Positions 8,896 through 18,115 are shown, counted from the first letter of the stretch. The stretch: 25,574 bases of DNA from an uncultured Muribaculaceae bacterium (GCA_910576935.1 CAJTKG010000035.1:1-25574); one strand, 5' to 3'. Notes: generated from the sequence alone by a model not told the origin. Numbers and translations: made by a program.

Positions 8896-11385
8896 TCAAC
8901 GGTTGGTGGCGGACAGAAGATTCGCGAACATCGTCAGCACATTGCTCACGGTTTCCTTATCGGGTACGGGGATGCTCAAAGTTGATTGTCCGGTCTTCTT
9001 GTCTATTTTCACCAAAGTGTCGACAAGTTTTTTTGTGGCTTCGGGCGATTTGAGCGTTTTTGCAAGACCGGAAAGAAATTGCATGCCGCCGGCGATGAGT
9101 TGTTCGGGATTGTCAGCATGAGATGTATCGGCATCCGGAGTTGACCGCACACCATTTGCCAACGAGGGCGATGTATTGTCTCGATCAGCTTCTTTGCTCT
9201 CTTTTGTCACAGCTGATTCAACTTTTGAGTTGCTTTCTTCATTCGGCTCATGTTCTCCTTTGTTGTCTTTGGGCGTTTTGATTTCAGCCGCATCTTTGTC
9301 GAGCTTATTGTCATTTTCCTTATATAGAGCCTCGTATGTATCTGCGATTTTTGTCAGTTTGTTGTCGGAGAGGGTTATAGAGTCATCTCCATTGTCAAGA
9401 ATCCCCTCGAAGAGGGCGGTCTTAAAATCGAGCGTGGAGAGCATTCTTTCCTCGATAGTACCGGCTGCTACAAAATTGATGACCTGAACATTGCGTTTCT
9501 GGCCGATGCGGTAGATGCGTGCGATGCGTTGCTCGAGCACGGCCGGATTCCATGGCAGGTCGAGGTTGATGATGATGGATGCCGACTGGAGATTGAGCCC
9601 CGTGGAGCCGGCATCGGTCGACAGGAAGACACGACATTCGGGATTACTGTTGAAATCGCTGATCAGAGCTCCTCTTTTTTCAGAGGGAACGCCTCCGTGC
9701 AGATATGCGAAAGTTATGTCTTTGTTATCGAGCTCCTTTGCGATGAGGCGGGTCATTCTTTCCCATTGGCTGAATACGACGATTTTGGTATCTAAGCCGT
9801 CTATGGCAGAGGTAATGAGGTCGATACACTCTTCGACCTTGGTGTCGTAGCGCGATTGCTGGTCAAGAATAAAGGTGCTGTCGCACACCATGCGCATTTT
9901 GCTGAGTTCCATCAGAAGACGTCGTCGGTCTTTCTCGCTGAGAAATCGCATTCTGCGCCATTTAAAAACAAGTTGTGCCACAATCGACTGTGACTCATTG
10001 TGAATGGCCATCTGCTCATCTGTCATCGAAACGTAGCGTATTGAGTCGATACGCTCGGGCATCTGTATCGCGACGTCGGCTTTCTTGCGCCTGATCATGC
10101 GGTCGGCTATACGTCTGCCAACGCGGTTGAGATTGCGGTAACCCACTACTTTGCCAACCTCATCGCGTCGAACGGTTTCAGACATAAATTCATGATACGG
10201 TCCCAGACAGTAGGGATCAACAAACTCCATCACGGAATAAAGCTCTTCGATCTTGTTTTCGAGAGGTGTGCCCGACAATACAACCGTATAATCGGAGTCT
10301 AATTTCTTCAGGTTGATTGAGAGTTTGGTTTCCCAGTTCTTCAGTCGTTGTACCTCATCGATGATCACCATGTCGAAGTGCATGCGGCCGATTGCCTTGA
10401 GGTCGTTGGCGAGACTGTGGAACGATGTGATGCTGAAAAAGGCTTGCCGCGCCTCATATTTTCTTTTCCTGACGGGATGGATGCCTTCTATAACCTCTGC
10501 CGAGGCGGTAGTAAACCTCCCGATTTCCTTGAGCCATTGATATTTGAGCGAGGTCGGACAGACTATGAGAACATTTTCGATCATCCCCAATGAATGTAAC
10601 AGACGGGCTGTGGCGATTGACTGAAGGGTTTTGCCGAGTCCCATATCATCGGCGATTATGCAGCGGCCGGCCTTGAAAGCCTTTCTTACTCCCTCCAGTT
10701 GGTAGGGGTAAAGTTTCACGCCATTGGCGAGCACATTCGTGATCTGCTCGTCGGAAAGTCTTCTTTCAATGGCCGCCCGCCGACGGGCATCATTGACCTC
10801 TGCGACTACCTCAAGCACGTCGCCATCAATGCTGAAATCCTGATCAAATTCCCGTACATCTTTTACAATCTCTTCAAACTTCGTGAAATTGTTTTTATCG
10901 ATGGTTTCTCCATCATCAGTCCATCGGTCGGTCACTGCGGCAAATGATTTTTTAAGGCTATAGGGAATCCGCAGTTTCACGTCACGACCGTTTCTGTAGT
11001 CGACGTATAATAGACCATGTGAAAATTTCAAGGGATCGATAGCTTGCCTTTCGGCGTTCGACAGAGCCACCGACTCCAGGTGTTTACAAGTGCCAAGACG
11101 GTTGGTGCGAAAATCCATGCAAGTGCAGGAGTTGAACGGTGATTCCGGACCGTAATACCTTACGGTATTGCATGTGCGCTTTCTGCTGTTTGTCACACTG
11201 TATGAACCCGGTTCGCCGGTGAGTTCGGTGATAACAAAATAGGTGGAATCGGCAGCCTGTCGACGCAGTGCGCTCTGCCACTGGTTCACATCCATATCAG
11301 AAGGCCGCAGGACAGGTGAAACTTTCGGAGTCATTCCATTGGCTTTTTTTGTCCTGCCATCCTTTCCCTTGTCCGTCTTTTTCAT
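8896..11385 (-). CDS. SWIM zinc-finger SNF2 family helicase
   Basis: 829-residue SNF2/Swi2 ATPase that would translocate on double-stranded DNA. A SWIM-type zinc site lies near residues 87-105 (CxC...CKH in CTCMDFRTNRLGTCKH). The SNF2 N-lobe follows with Walker A DDMGLGKTLQS near 245, motif II IIDEVQRLKNW near 337, and motif III LSGTPLENKIEELY near 370. The C-lobe contains STDAGSTGLNLQSAS and the motif VI stretch QRIARIYRIGQKR near 617-630. The last 140 residues are acidic and Lys/Glu-rich, with a predicted disordered linker followed by a short globular end. The DEVQ box replaces the more common DEAH/DEAQ but keeps Asp-Glu. It is first of two genes on this strand. SWIM-SNF2 proteins in bacteria act in DNA repair or defence; the exact role is unknown. 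Confidence 0.9.
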   Translation of the reverse strand: MKKTDKGKDGRTKKANGMTPKVSPVLRPSDMDVNQWQSALRRQAADSTYFVITELTGEPGSYSVTNSRKRTCNTVRYYGPESPFNSCTCMDFRTNRLGTCKHLESVALSNAERQAIDPLKFSHGLLYVDYRNGRDVKLRIPYSLKKSFAAVTDRWTDDGETIDKNNFTKFEEIVKDVREFDQDFSIDGDVLEVVAEVNDARRRAAIERRLSDEQITNVLANGVKLYPYQLEGVRKAFKAGRCIIADDMGLGKTLQSIATARLLHSLGMIENVLIVCPTSLKYQWLKEIGRFTTASAEVIEGIHPVRKRKYEARQAFFSITSFHSLANDLKAIGRMHFDMVIIDEVQRLKNWETKLSINLKKLDSDYTVVLSGTPLENKIEELYSVMEFVDPYCLGPYHEFMSETVRRDEVGKVVGYRNLNRVGRRIADRMIRRKKADVAIQMPERIDSIRYVSMTDEQMAIHNESQSIVAQLVFKWRRMRFLSEKDRRRLLMELSKMRMVCDSTFILDQQSRYDTKVEECIDLITSAIDGLDTKIVVFSQWERMTRLIAKELDNKDITFAYLHGGVPSEKRGALISDFNSNPECRVFLSTDAGSTGLNLQSASIIINLDLPWNPAVLEQRIARIYRIGQKRNVQVINFVAAGTIEERMLSTLDFKTALFEGILDNGDDSITLSDNKLTKIADTYEALYKENDNKLDKDAAEIKTPKDNKGEHEPNEESNSKVESAVTKESKEADRDNTSPSLANGVRSTPDADTSHADNPEQLIAGGMQFLSGLAKTLKSPEATKKLVDTLVKIDKKTGQSTLSIPVPDKETVSNVLTMFANLLSATNR

Positions 11386-11416
11386 TTGATTTTTTTCTTC
11401 TTATGGTGTTATGATG

Positions 11417-11424
11417 CAAATTTA
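11417..11424 (-). promoter_or_regulatory. Candidate -7 element for the SNF2 gene
   Basis: Reads TAAATTTG on the - strand, an exact TAnnTTTG match, ending 31 bases before the SNF2 ATG at 11385. No TTTG is present at a normal -33 distance. The position gives a plausible leader of about 25 bases. Confidence 0.4.
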
Positions 11425-11728
11425 CAAAAATGCTCCGGAGAAAGATTATTTTTCCTGAAAAATCATCGAAAACTGAAGCGACGGGCGTTTGACCTTTTAA
11501 GGTGAATCTTTTCAGAAAAAGTTGGTTCATAATGTGATACCTGAGTTTGACAGTTTGGTTAACAATTAATAGATATACAGAAGTTTATCGCGATAGTAAT
11601 GTGGCTATACGGCAACGGTTCGATTATTTAATATTATTTTAATACTTACGAGCAACAGATAACCACTCACTTATGCAGAATTGTTGACGTCCCATAAACG
11701 ACAATTATTGTAAATTTTTTCGGTGGTG
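11425..11728. other. Intergenic region between the SNF2 and DUF262 genes
   Basis: AT-rich spacer with no credible gene. It holds a short palindrome around 11447-11462 (ATTTTTC/GAAAAAT). An interrupted inverted repeat, AATTGT/ACAATT, lies around 11679-11706, just past the end of the DUF262 gene. Neither is followed by a clear T-run on the - strand, so a terminator call would be weak. Confidence 0.5.
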
Positions 11729-13921
11729 CTATTGTTTATCCTCTGCATCTATTGATTGTGTGTTGCCAATGGGTGGAACAATCGGTGTGGGTTCTAAATA
11801 GAGCACCAATTCGGCATAACCGATTCCCAGTTCATCAAAAATATAGCGAAGACCGTTGAGTTTGTTACGATTGTTGGCATTCTTCCACAGATATATTCCT
11901 TCGTCAATTTTTTCGTATTTTTTATCTTCCTCACCCATGACATGGTGTACCCATGTGTCTTTTAACGCAAGCGTCTCAAGATCATCGGGGAATCTCCGGT
12001 AGACTTCTTTGACAACATCTATCAGCATATCTATCCAATATGTCTGTTGGTGTTCTTCTCCAAACAAGTTGTACCCGATAAGGATTCTATTAGTAGGATT
12101 GAAGTCTTCATCTTCAAGAGAAATCTCTTCAATCGGTTTTGGAAGAGGCTTGAAATCGGTTGTTGGAAACGGATAAAGCGCGAACAGCTTGTCTTTGATT
12201 CTTTTTGCGCGATGTTCAAGGTCTTTTAAACTCCAAGAGTCATATGACGTAAGTTCCTGAGTCAAACGGTAGATAGAGCCGCGATAGCCGTTGATGAACT
12301 GGCCGTTTACCATTTTCCCGGTTTTTTTATCCTCAAAGGTGTTGTTACTCAGCTCTGAGTTCACGCCCGTGAGTGTGAGGTTTGCAAAGGTGTGAAGGTA
12401 CTGTTCATGGATAGAGTCAGCTTCATCACCCAATTCTTTTCTCCATTCGGGGGTCAATGTCTGGGGCATGATGTGTTCGATGGTCGCATGGCCGTTTTGC
12501 ATTTGCTTTTTGACATCAATAAATTCAGTGTGATTGAAATTCTCTAACCGTTCAAAAAGAAAGTGCTGGGCGGCTTTGGGCATTAAATATACTTTGCGGG
12601 TCAGGATATTCTCGGCAAAAACATTGTCGCGGGGTATGCGGAAGTTGCCTTCGCGGCGTAGTATGTGAAAGGCAAGAATCTGATGATAAGGTGTCGAGAC
12701 GGATTCCCCCGCTTTCTCATATTCAGAAATGGAACGCAAGACATCTCGATGCAGCGCACAGAAAGTTTGTGTCAGAGAGTTGGAAGACATCGAGCAAATT
12801 ATGCGACGTGCAAGATAACCTTCAATCAGGTCAAGTGTTTTCCAAATCTCTTCTTCGGATAGGCTCTTCTCGACAGCATATTTCAGGAAAGAGATTAAGA
12901 AAACATTTATAACGTCAGTATCAAGATTGCGCAACTGAGACATTTTTTTGCTTAACCGTGCATTTTTGATCAATTGGCCGTCGTGCATTATTTCAACCTC
13001 GGCCATATTGATCATATGATAATAGCGTACATAATCAAGCATTGAGGCAAGCTCGGCTTTACGGTCTCGACCTTTTTCTTCCATATACTTTTTCCAATGG
13101 AAGTATAGATTATTGAGTTTTACGGGGCGCAGAAGATTGTCAGAGATAGTAATATAATCTCTAAGAAACATCGTTGGCGAATCATTGGTTGCCAGCTGTA
13201 TTTTATGCCAATATTTTTTATAGCACTCCTCTTGGTCTATAGGAGAAAGAGACATCAGAAGATAGTTTCGTATCTTATCAGCTTCTTCGAGAGCCAAACC
13301 GGTGGAGTTCAGACTTTCAAATATCAGCTGCGGGTCGTCGTCGTTGTCAAGGTCTATGCAGATCACCTGTAGTCGGTCAATTACATCAAACAACTCATCG
13401 AATGTGAACGGTTGAGGAAACGAAGTCAGTTTGTCATAAAAGAAATTGAAATTATGGGTGATTTTTGATTCCTTTATAAATTGATTGTCATTGTCCGAGA
13501 ATAGGCGGTCATAAGCAACACGGTCCTGCTCAATGGGCAGGAGTTTGTATTTGCAAGTAGGATGTGACCCATATTTCGACCACAACATATTGTCATGAGT
13601 TTCTTCAATTAACCCATCCTGACTAATGGTCATCTTCTTATCCTTGACGGCCTTGATGGCTGCGAGCATTAGTAATGACGTTGTGGTCAGACGTTGCTGC
13701 CCGTCAATTATAAGGCGGTCCAGGCCGGAGCCAACAGGTGCGGTGACTATCGAGCCAAAGAAATGGCCGCTTCTATGGCTGTTTTTAAGTTTAACGAGGT
13801 CGGAGAACAGCTGGTTGCAGTTTTCTTTCTTCCATGAATAATTACGTTGATATACGGGTATGACAAGTTGAGTGCGGCCATTGCCCCAGACTTGTTGTAA
13901 CGGCATTGCTATTCCTCTCAT
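11729..13921 (-). CDS. GmrSD-like DUF262/DUF1524 protein (type IV restriction-like)
   Basis: 730-residue fusion of a ParB-like DUF262 domain and an HNH-type DUF1524 domain. The first has VIPVYQRNYSW at residues 20-30 and IDGQQRLTT near 70-78. The second has IEHIMPQT near 479-486, followed by FANLTLTGVNSELSNNTF. In the known GmrSD enzymes, DUF262 uses nucleotide hydrolysis and the HNH domain cuts phage DNA carrying modified bases. The DGQQR and His-bearing motifs are intact here, so the protein is probably active. About 180 further residues follow the HNH domain and look like the C-terminal helper region of many family members. Start may be M1 or M6 (MPLQQVWG). It stands alone, with spacers of about 260-340 bases on both sides. 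Function is inferred from the family. Confidence 0.85.
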   Translation of the reverse strand: MRGIAMPLQQVWGNGRTQLVIPVYQRNYSWKKENCNQLFSDLVKLKNSHRSGHFFGSIVTAPVGSGLDRLIIDGQQRLTTTSLLMLAAIKAVKDKKMTISQDGLIEETHDNMLWSKYGSHPTCKYKLLPIEQDRVAYDRLFSDNDNQFIKESKITHNFNFFYDKLTSFPQPFTFDELFDVIDRLQVICIDLDNDDDPQLIFESLNSTGLALEEADKIRNYLLMSLSPIDQEECYKKYWHKIQLATNDSPTMFLRDYITISDNLLRPVKLNNLYFHWKKYMEEKGRDRKAELASMLDYVRYYHMINMAEVEIMHDGQLIKNARLSKKMSQLRNLDTDVINVFLISFLKYAVEKSLSEEEIWKTLDLIEGYLARRIICSMSSNSLTQTFCALHRDVLRSISEYEKAGESVSTPYHQILAFHILRREGNFRIPRDNVFAENILTRKVYLMPKAAQHFLFERLENFNHTEFIDVKKQMQNGHATIEHIMPQTLTPEWRKELGDEADSIHEQYLHTFANLTLTGVNSELSNNTFEDKKTGKMVNGQFINGYRGSIYRLTQELTSYDSWSLKDLEHRAKRIKDKLFALYPFPTTDFKPLPKPIEEISLEDEDFNPTNRILIGYNLFGEEHQQTYWIDMLIDVVKEVYRRFPDDLETLALKDTWVHHVMGEEDKKYEKIDEGIYLWKNANNRNKLNGLRYIFDELGIGYAELVLYLEPTPIVPPIGNTQSIDAEDKQ

Positions 13922-14180
13922 TTTGCGTCAGATTTTGGTTTTATATCCAATAGATTTGAAAACGTTGATAACTACGGCATGACTTTCATAAGTCTGTTTA
14001 TGCGTTCAATTTGATAGCTGATATTGCTTGTTGTCATGCGATAATATATTAATATTAATTGCGAAAATAGCCAATTTTTAAGAAAATACGGTCGTTTGCT
14101 CGAAAAATAAATATTATTGTCATCGAAAGATATTCTTGACGCGTTGAAATGAGGAGTAAAATGAAGTGCGGTCATGTTGT

Positions 14181-15125
14181 TCAGAGTATCGAATCGTTGT
14201 TTGGATGTTGCTGATGTTGTATAAAGTTTTGTCGGGCCGAGTGGGGACTGGTATTAGCGTAGCAGTATGTGCAGCCATGAGGGCATGTGTTATAGGCACC
14301 GATATCTTTAGAAGTGATGCAGCCGCACAGTGCGCGTTGGCCTTTGTCTGTCCTTGGGATGGAAATAAGAGGTTGCAGTTCAGGCTTCAGACGGCATATT
14401 AGTTCGGGGTCTATGCAGCGGTTGTGAATTATCCCGAACTGCGACAGATCAACTTTTTCAGCACAAGTGGCGAGTTCGAGGCCAAGATTCATGCCGGAAA
14501 GCAGGCGTGAGAAATCAATCATTTCGTCTATTTTCCATTCGCGATAATGCACACCGGCATCCGAAAGATTGCGTCCGACTTTACGGTATGCCAGAATATC
14601 AGCAAAACTGAAAACAAGTTTTTCGGTGTAACCATGCAGCCGATCGGCAATCCTTTCGATTTTATTCAGTAATGCATCTACGGAGATTTTGTCGGTTAAA
14701 ATCAACGGGTCGAAGCGCCAAACAACAGCTCCCAGACCCAATCCATCAACCAACTGCTTGAATGTGTTAATCCTTTCAGCCACTGATGGGACATTCGGTT
14801 CCAATCCTTCTGCAAAATAATCGTTCAGCGTATATTGGATATAGCATCCAATTCCCATCTCTTTTAATGAAGACAGCAACGGTAAAAGTGGTCTTGGATT
14901 TTTTGACCAGAATACGATGAATTTTGTTTTTGCAAAAGAGACGTATGAATCTTTACCGTTATAAGGATTACGCCATCTTGCATATCCTTGCCGAAGCCGA
15001 TTGAGGAACCAACTGCTGTAAAATGCGGGGATATCCGTCGCACGACTCGCTGAAACAATCAGTGGAGCTTGCGCCTCGACAACGCTACCGTTGCTTAATG
15101 TCAGACTTGTCTTTGGTGTTTTCAT
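14181..15125 (-). CDS. DUF1848 family protein (radical-SAM-like iron-sulfur protein of unknown role)
   Basis: 314 residues. The N-terminus has IVSASRATDIPAFYSSWF and FAKTKFIVFWSKNPRPLL, both hallmarks of DUF1848. The C-terminus has a Cys-rich block near residues 265-292 with the pattern CGC...CPHGCTYCYA, resembling a radical-SAM-type cluster site but at the wrong end of the chain. The barrel-like middle has WRFDPLIL. Its reaction is unknown. The last residues are Gln/His/Asn-rich and probably disordered. The gene is single, with 258 bases before it and about 770 gene-free bases behind its start. Family call is firm; any catalytic role is inference. Confidence 0.85.
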   Translation of the reverse strand: MKTPKTSLTLSNGSVVEAQAPLIVSASRATDIPAFYSSWFLNRLRQGYARWRNPYNGKDSYVSFAKTKFIVFWSKNPRPLLPLLSSLKEMGIGCYIQYTLNDYFAEGLEPNVPSVAERINTFKQLVDGLGLGAVVWRFDPLILTDKISVDALLNKIERIADRLHGYTEKLVFSFADILAYRKVGRNLSDAGVHYREWKIDEMIDFSRLLSGMNLGLELATCAEKVDLSQFGIIHNRCIDPELICRLKPELQPLISIPRTDKGQRALCGCITSKDIGAYNTCPHGCTYCYANTSPHSARQNFIQHQQHPNNDSIL

Positions 15126-15215
15126 GGAACGAAGTTAATACGGCACATGTGCAATAACCAAGCACGGTGAGTTAAACTGTATTTATTGAATAGGAGATGG
15201 CTAATAATACGTTTT

Positions 15216-15302
15216 AATCACGCCAAAATTAGCAGAAATCGCCGAATAATCACGACATATTGGCGCGATTTGTTGCTTATATGGCGTTGTTTTGGCGTGA
15301 TT
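15216..15302. repeat. Nested inverted repeat, 13-bp perfect outer arms
   Basis: AATCACGCCAAAA at 15216-15228 is the exact reverse complement of TTTTGGCGTGATT at 15290-15302. Inside the 61-base interval, ATCGC (15238-15242) pairs with GCGAT (15265-15269). Variants of TTGGCGYGATT occur several times in both orientations. It could form a cruciform or an RNA structure, or be a cluster of binding sites. It lies upstream of the DUF1848 start. Confidence 0.6.
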
Positions 15303-15586
15303 TTTCATATTTCGGAATCGTTATATCGAACTTCGTCACCGAATGCTGGTGGCTTCGTCTTAATTTTGCGGCATTAGCTTTTTGTATGGGAGTTCTCTCA
15401 CAAATAAAAATACTCGCACTTAATATATCATATAATAAATAAAATTCTTATATTTGCACACGATATGTAAGCATATGCGCCCATTCTTTACTGACTGCAA
15501 AAATAGCGATTTTCGGCGAGATACACAAGCTCGAATCACCAGTCCAATGATTCCAATGATTCGGGAATTATTGACAATCCCGTCTG

Positions 15587-15671
15587 ATTCGCTTGGAAAA
15601 GTGTATTGCGCTCCTGTTTATTCGCTTGGTAAAATGTATTGAGGTCGGATTTATTCGCTTGGAAAAGTGTA
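15587..15671. repeat. Left three-copy repeat, 19-bp core every 33 bp
   Basis: Core ATTCGCTTGGAAAAGTGTA at 15587 and 15653; the middle copy at 15620 differs at two positions (TTGGTAAAATGTA). The spacing is exactly 33 bp in both steps, and the 14-base spacers differ. The same design recurs at 23833-23917 in the same orientation. A solitary transposon end with several transposase-binding sites, as in IS21-type elements, is one possible origin (inference). Confidence 0.75.
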
Positions 15672-15894
15672 AATGTGGAACAAATAAATTGGGTGACATC
15701 ATCAATTTTTTTGCAAAAATATTCGGCTAATTCAAATAAATGCCGTAACTTTTTGCCTTGTTGAATTTTTTTAGGCTATAAAATAAGATATTCAAATCTT
15801 TAGCACATGTTGATCTTCTCTCAATTGTCGAAAGAGATGAATATGGTTTTCGCGTGAATTAACCTGCACTTTCTGCATTATTCGCATTTTGGAA

Positions 15895-16269
15895 TCAATC
15901 GGTATCAGATGAGAGTTCATTCTCAAAATCTTCGTATTCTTCGTTTTCATGGAGAAGATACTCATATTTCGTCCCGATAAGGCTTTTGCGGTCGTATTCT
16001 TTGCGGTACTCCATGATGTACCAAGCGATGGATTCTGGATAAATCTGAAAGTAGTGTCGGCATACTCGGCGGTATAACAAAAGAATCTTATCGTTTCCTG
16101 CAAAATCGAAAGGGTAGTCAAGCAATCTCCCCACCTCATTCTTTGATGCTATTCGGCTGCAAATATCATCAACCAATGGGGTATATTCCCTTACGGCCAT
16201 ATCATGCAATGCCCGGATATGCGAGGCGATCTCTTTTACAAATGCATTGTATTCCTCATCCTTCTCCAT
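15895..16269 (-). CDS. Small hypothetical protein, last in the AlbA_2-type operon
   Basis: 124 residues, charged, probably helical, with an acidic tail (ENEEYEDFENELSSDTD). A middle stretch rich in aromatic and aliphatic residues (KILLLYRRVCRHYFQIYPES) suggests a folded core. I do not recognise a family. Its ATG lies 10 bases after the stop of the frameshifted regulator gene upstream, so the two are probably one operon. It is followed after about 220 bases by the left 33-bp-period repeat. Confidence 0.65.
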   Translation of the reverse strand: MEKDEEYNAFVKEIASHIRALHDMAVREYTPLVDDICSRIASKNEVGRLLDYPFDFAGNDKILLLYRRVCRHYFQIYPESIAWYIMEYRKEYDRKSLIGTKYEYLLHENEEYEDFENELSSDTD

Positions 16270-16278
16270 TTGGTGCTA

Positions 16279-17755
16279 TTATGATGATTGACAGTTCTTC
16301 CACTCTTTTGCAGCCTCAGTTAAACGGTATTTTTGCTTAGGGTGCTTTGGTTGGTCAGGATATAGACGCTCTATCGCACCGTCTGCCAATGCCAGATTGA
16401 GATAATATTCGCGGAAACGCTTTGCACTACTGAGGTTGAATAATGCCATTATCTCTTTAAGTCCCATGAAATCGTCACCCATAAATTGAATGAGCTGTTG
16501 TACTTGGGTCGTACTTAGGTCGTGCTTGGGTCGTACTTGGGTGTAACTTCGGGGGATATGCTTCCTTTGTTGGGTCGTTTGAAGGTGACGATGACGAAGC
16601 CTCCGTCCCATCGCCATGTGGGTTCTTCAACGCCTTGCTCGCGGCAGGCATCCATGATGCGCTTTGCGCCGCTTCCCCAACTTTCCAGATAGGTGGATTT
16701 ATAGAGCGCTTCGGCAATCTTCAGGTTATAGGGATATGACTCATGTGGCTCCTTGATGGATTCGGGCGATATCTGGGGTGGAAACACACCGCGGGATTGG
16801 CTATTTCTATGCGGTCATCATAGATAGCGATGCTGCCTGTCAGGTTGTGCAGTTCCCATTGGCGGTGGCATAATGAGTTGATAAGAGCCTCGCGTAAGGC
16901 ATGATATGGCACTTCAAGGCGTTCTTCGCGCTGTAAACTGTGGTCGGTAATCCGGCCACTGAGATTGAGATGCTTGAAGAAGAAAGCCATTCCTGCGTCA
17001 AGCAGGTCAAAGAAATTACCTTCGGCACGTTGGTTGTCGATGAACTCATTCTTATCCGTACCAAAGAACCGTGCCATCCTTAGCCGGAACTGCGGATACT
17101 CGTCAATTTGGTTTGAGAACAGCATAACTGCACCATTGGTAGGGATGCCGTTCTTAATCAATTGCCATTTAGCCAAAGTGTCTTCAATAGGCGCACTCAT
17201 CGCACTGCCCGGTATGCGTCCACCCTCAACACCAAGCCGTATGCACCCTCTGATATGCTTTTCGTTTAGTGCTGCGAGTGTTACGCCATCAGCAATTTGG
17301 CGCTCCCATGCGTAGATTTGAGGCTGATGCACCCGGATTCGTTGGTCATACATTTCATGCGGCATCACCTTTGTGGTACTCTCAACCTTATAATACGGAC
17401 ATCCGTGGAATGTGTGTGGTCGCTCGCCCCATACCCAACCGTCAAAGTGCATTGCAATCACCTTATTGCCCGGATAGTCCGGCACATCAACATAGTGTGT
17501 CTCGACATCAACCGCCGGTTCCAATCCGGCGATAGCCTGACCAATTTCTCGTTTCGTTGCTTCCGTAACTTGCTGTCCAATTATTTTCAGTCCCGTCGGT
17601 GTAACACCAAAAACAAGCCAGCCGCCATCGGTATTGAGAAACGCACATGCTGAATGCATACCGTCTTTCAATTCGCCGGTTGTCTTCTTCAACTCCAGAG
17701 TCCGCGACTCGTCCTCGGCAATCAATGCCTTTATGTCATCAATAGTCATTTCCAT
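16279..17755 (-). pseudogene. AlbA_2 / HATPase_c_4 transcriptional-regulator-like gene with two frameshifts
   Basis: Three pieces in three frames rebuild one protein. Piece 1 (17755 to about 16790) is an AlbA_2 (Schlafen-like) domain (TLELKKTTGELKDGMHSACA, FLNTDGGWLVFGV) plus the start of a HATPase_c_4 region ending RIEIANP. Piece 2 (about 16787 to 16515) continues FPPQISPESIKEPHESYP and LESWGSGAKRIMDAC. Piece 3 (to 16279) is the winged-helix end (QQLIQFMGDDFMGLKEIMAL, KQKYRLTEAAKEW). The first break is an extra TG, read as CACAC at 16785-16789 on the + strand: removing 2 bases gives NPAVFPP. The second lies in an 11-bp repeat at 16501-16544: removing one unit gives PSTTQVQQLIQ. The ATG at 17755 is preferred over an upstream TTG at 17776. 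Relatives are putative regulators, often with RecG-like annotations. Confidence 0.85.
16501..16544 (-). repeat. Four tandem 11-bp units inside the AlbA_2-type gene
   Basis: Units on the + strand: TACTTGGGTCG, TACTTAGGTCG, TGCTTGGGTCG, TACTTGGGTGT. Eleven is not a multiple of three, so each gain or loss shifts the frame. The second unit supplies the TAA (16515-16517) that ends the present frame. Three units (33 bases) would keep the frame open through to the C-terminal domain. Confidence 0.85.
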
Positions 17756-17772
17756 AATTCGTTCAAAATTAC

Positions 17773-18000
17773 TCAAAAGTCATCGTCCATCATGTCATAA
17801 TCGTCCTGCTCGTCGAGGAAATCATCATGCGACTGGTAACCGCCATAGTTGGAATAGTTGTTATGACTATGGTAGCGGTCATAATCAGAGCCGCGCATAT
17901 CACACAAATCATCGTCAAGGTCATTGGCGATGTTAGTCCTCAATATCAACACGTCGCGGCGTGTAGTCGGTTGTATCGGCACGGTGGGCGTCTCCGACAT
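17773..18000 (-). CDS. Small Asp-rich protein preceding the AlbA_2-type gene
   Basis: 75 residues from the ATG at 18000 (MSETPTVPIQPTTRRDVLIL). A GTG at 18051 could add 17 residues. The C-terminal half is very rich in Asp, Tyr, His and Asn (DDFLDEQDDYDMMDDDF) and is probably disordered. It ends 17 bases before the preferred ATG of the frameshifted regulator, so co-transcription is likely. No family is recognised. Acidic tails of this kind occur in DNA mimics and in small partner proteins, but nothing here proves such a role. Confidence 0.55.
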   Translation of the reverse strand: MSETPTVPIQPTTRRDVLILRTNIANDLDDDLCDMRGSDYDRYHSHNNYSNYGGYQSHDDFLDEQDDYDMMDDDF

Positions 18001-18115
18001 TATGACTTCTGTTCCGGTTACCGAACAGCCACCGAAACAGAAAAAACTCACCGATGTATTTCCAAATACCCATTTGTATGATGCCTATCTCAACAACTTG
18101 ATTTGTTGCCTATAT

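Larger units (their letters stand above)
15126..15894. other. 769-base gene-poor junction with inverted repeats and a 33-bp-period repeat
   Basis: No credible coding region: short open frames here show no family resemblance. It contains a perfect 13-bp inverted repeat with nested arms (15216-15302) and three copies of a 19-bp core at exact 33-bp spacing (15587-15671). AT-rich filler follows up to the end of the 124-residue gene. A weak -7-like element for the DUF1848 gene (TAACTTCG on the - strand, 15130-15137) is possible. Confidence 0.6.

Noticed and set aside
11297..11530. 77-codon - strand frame overlapping the SNF2 start
   Set aside because: It overlaps the SNF2 coding region in another frame and its composition resembles no protein family.
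13972..14175. 67-codon - strand frame between the DUF262 and DUF1848 genes
   Set aside because: AT-rich, no ribosome site, no family resemblance; treated as non-coding spacer.
15587..15671. CRISPR array interpretation of the 33-bp-period repeats
   Set aside because: Only three units, 14-base spacers, a degenerate middle copy and no cas genes; the same holds for the right array.
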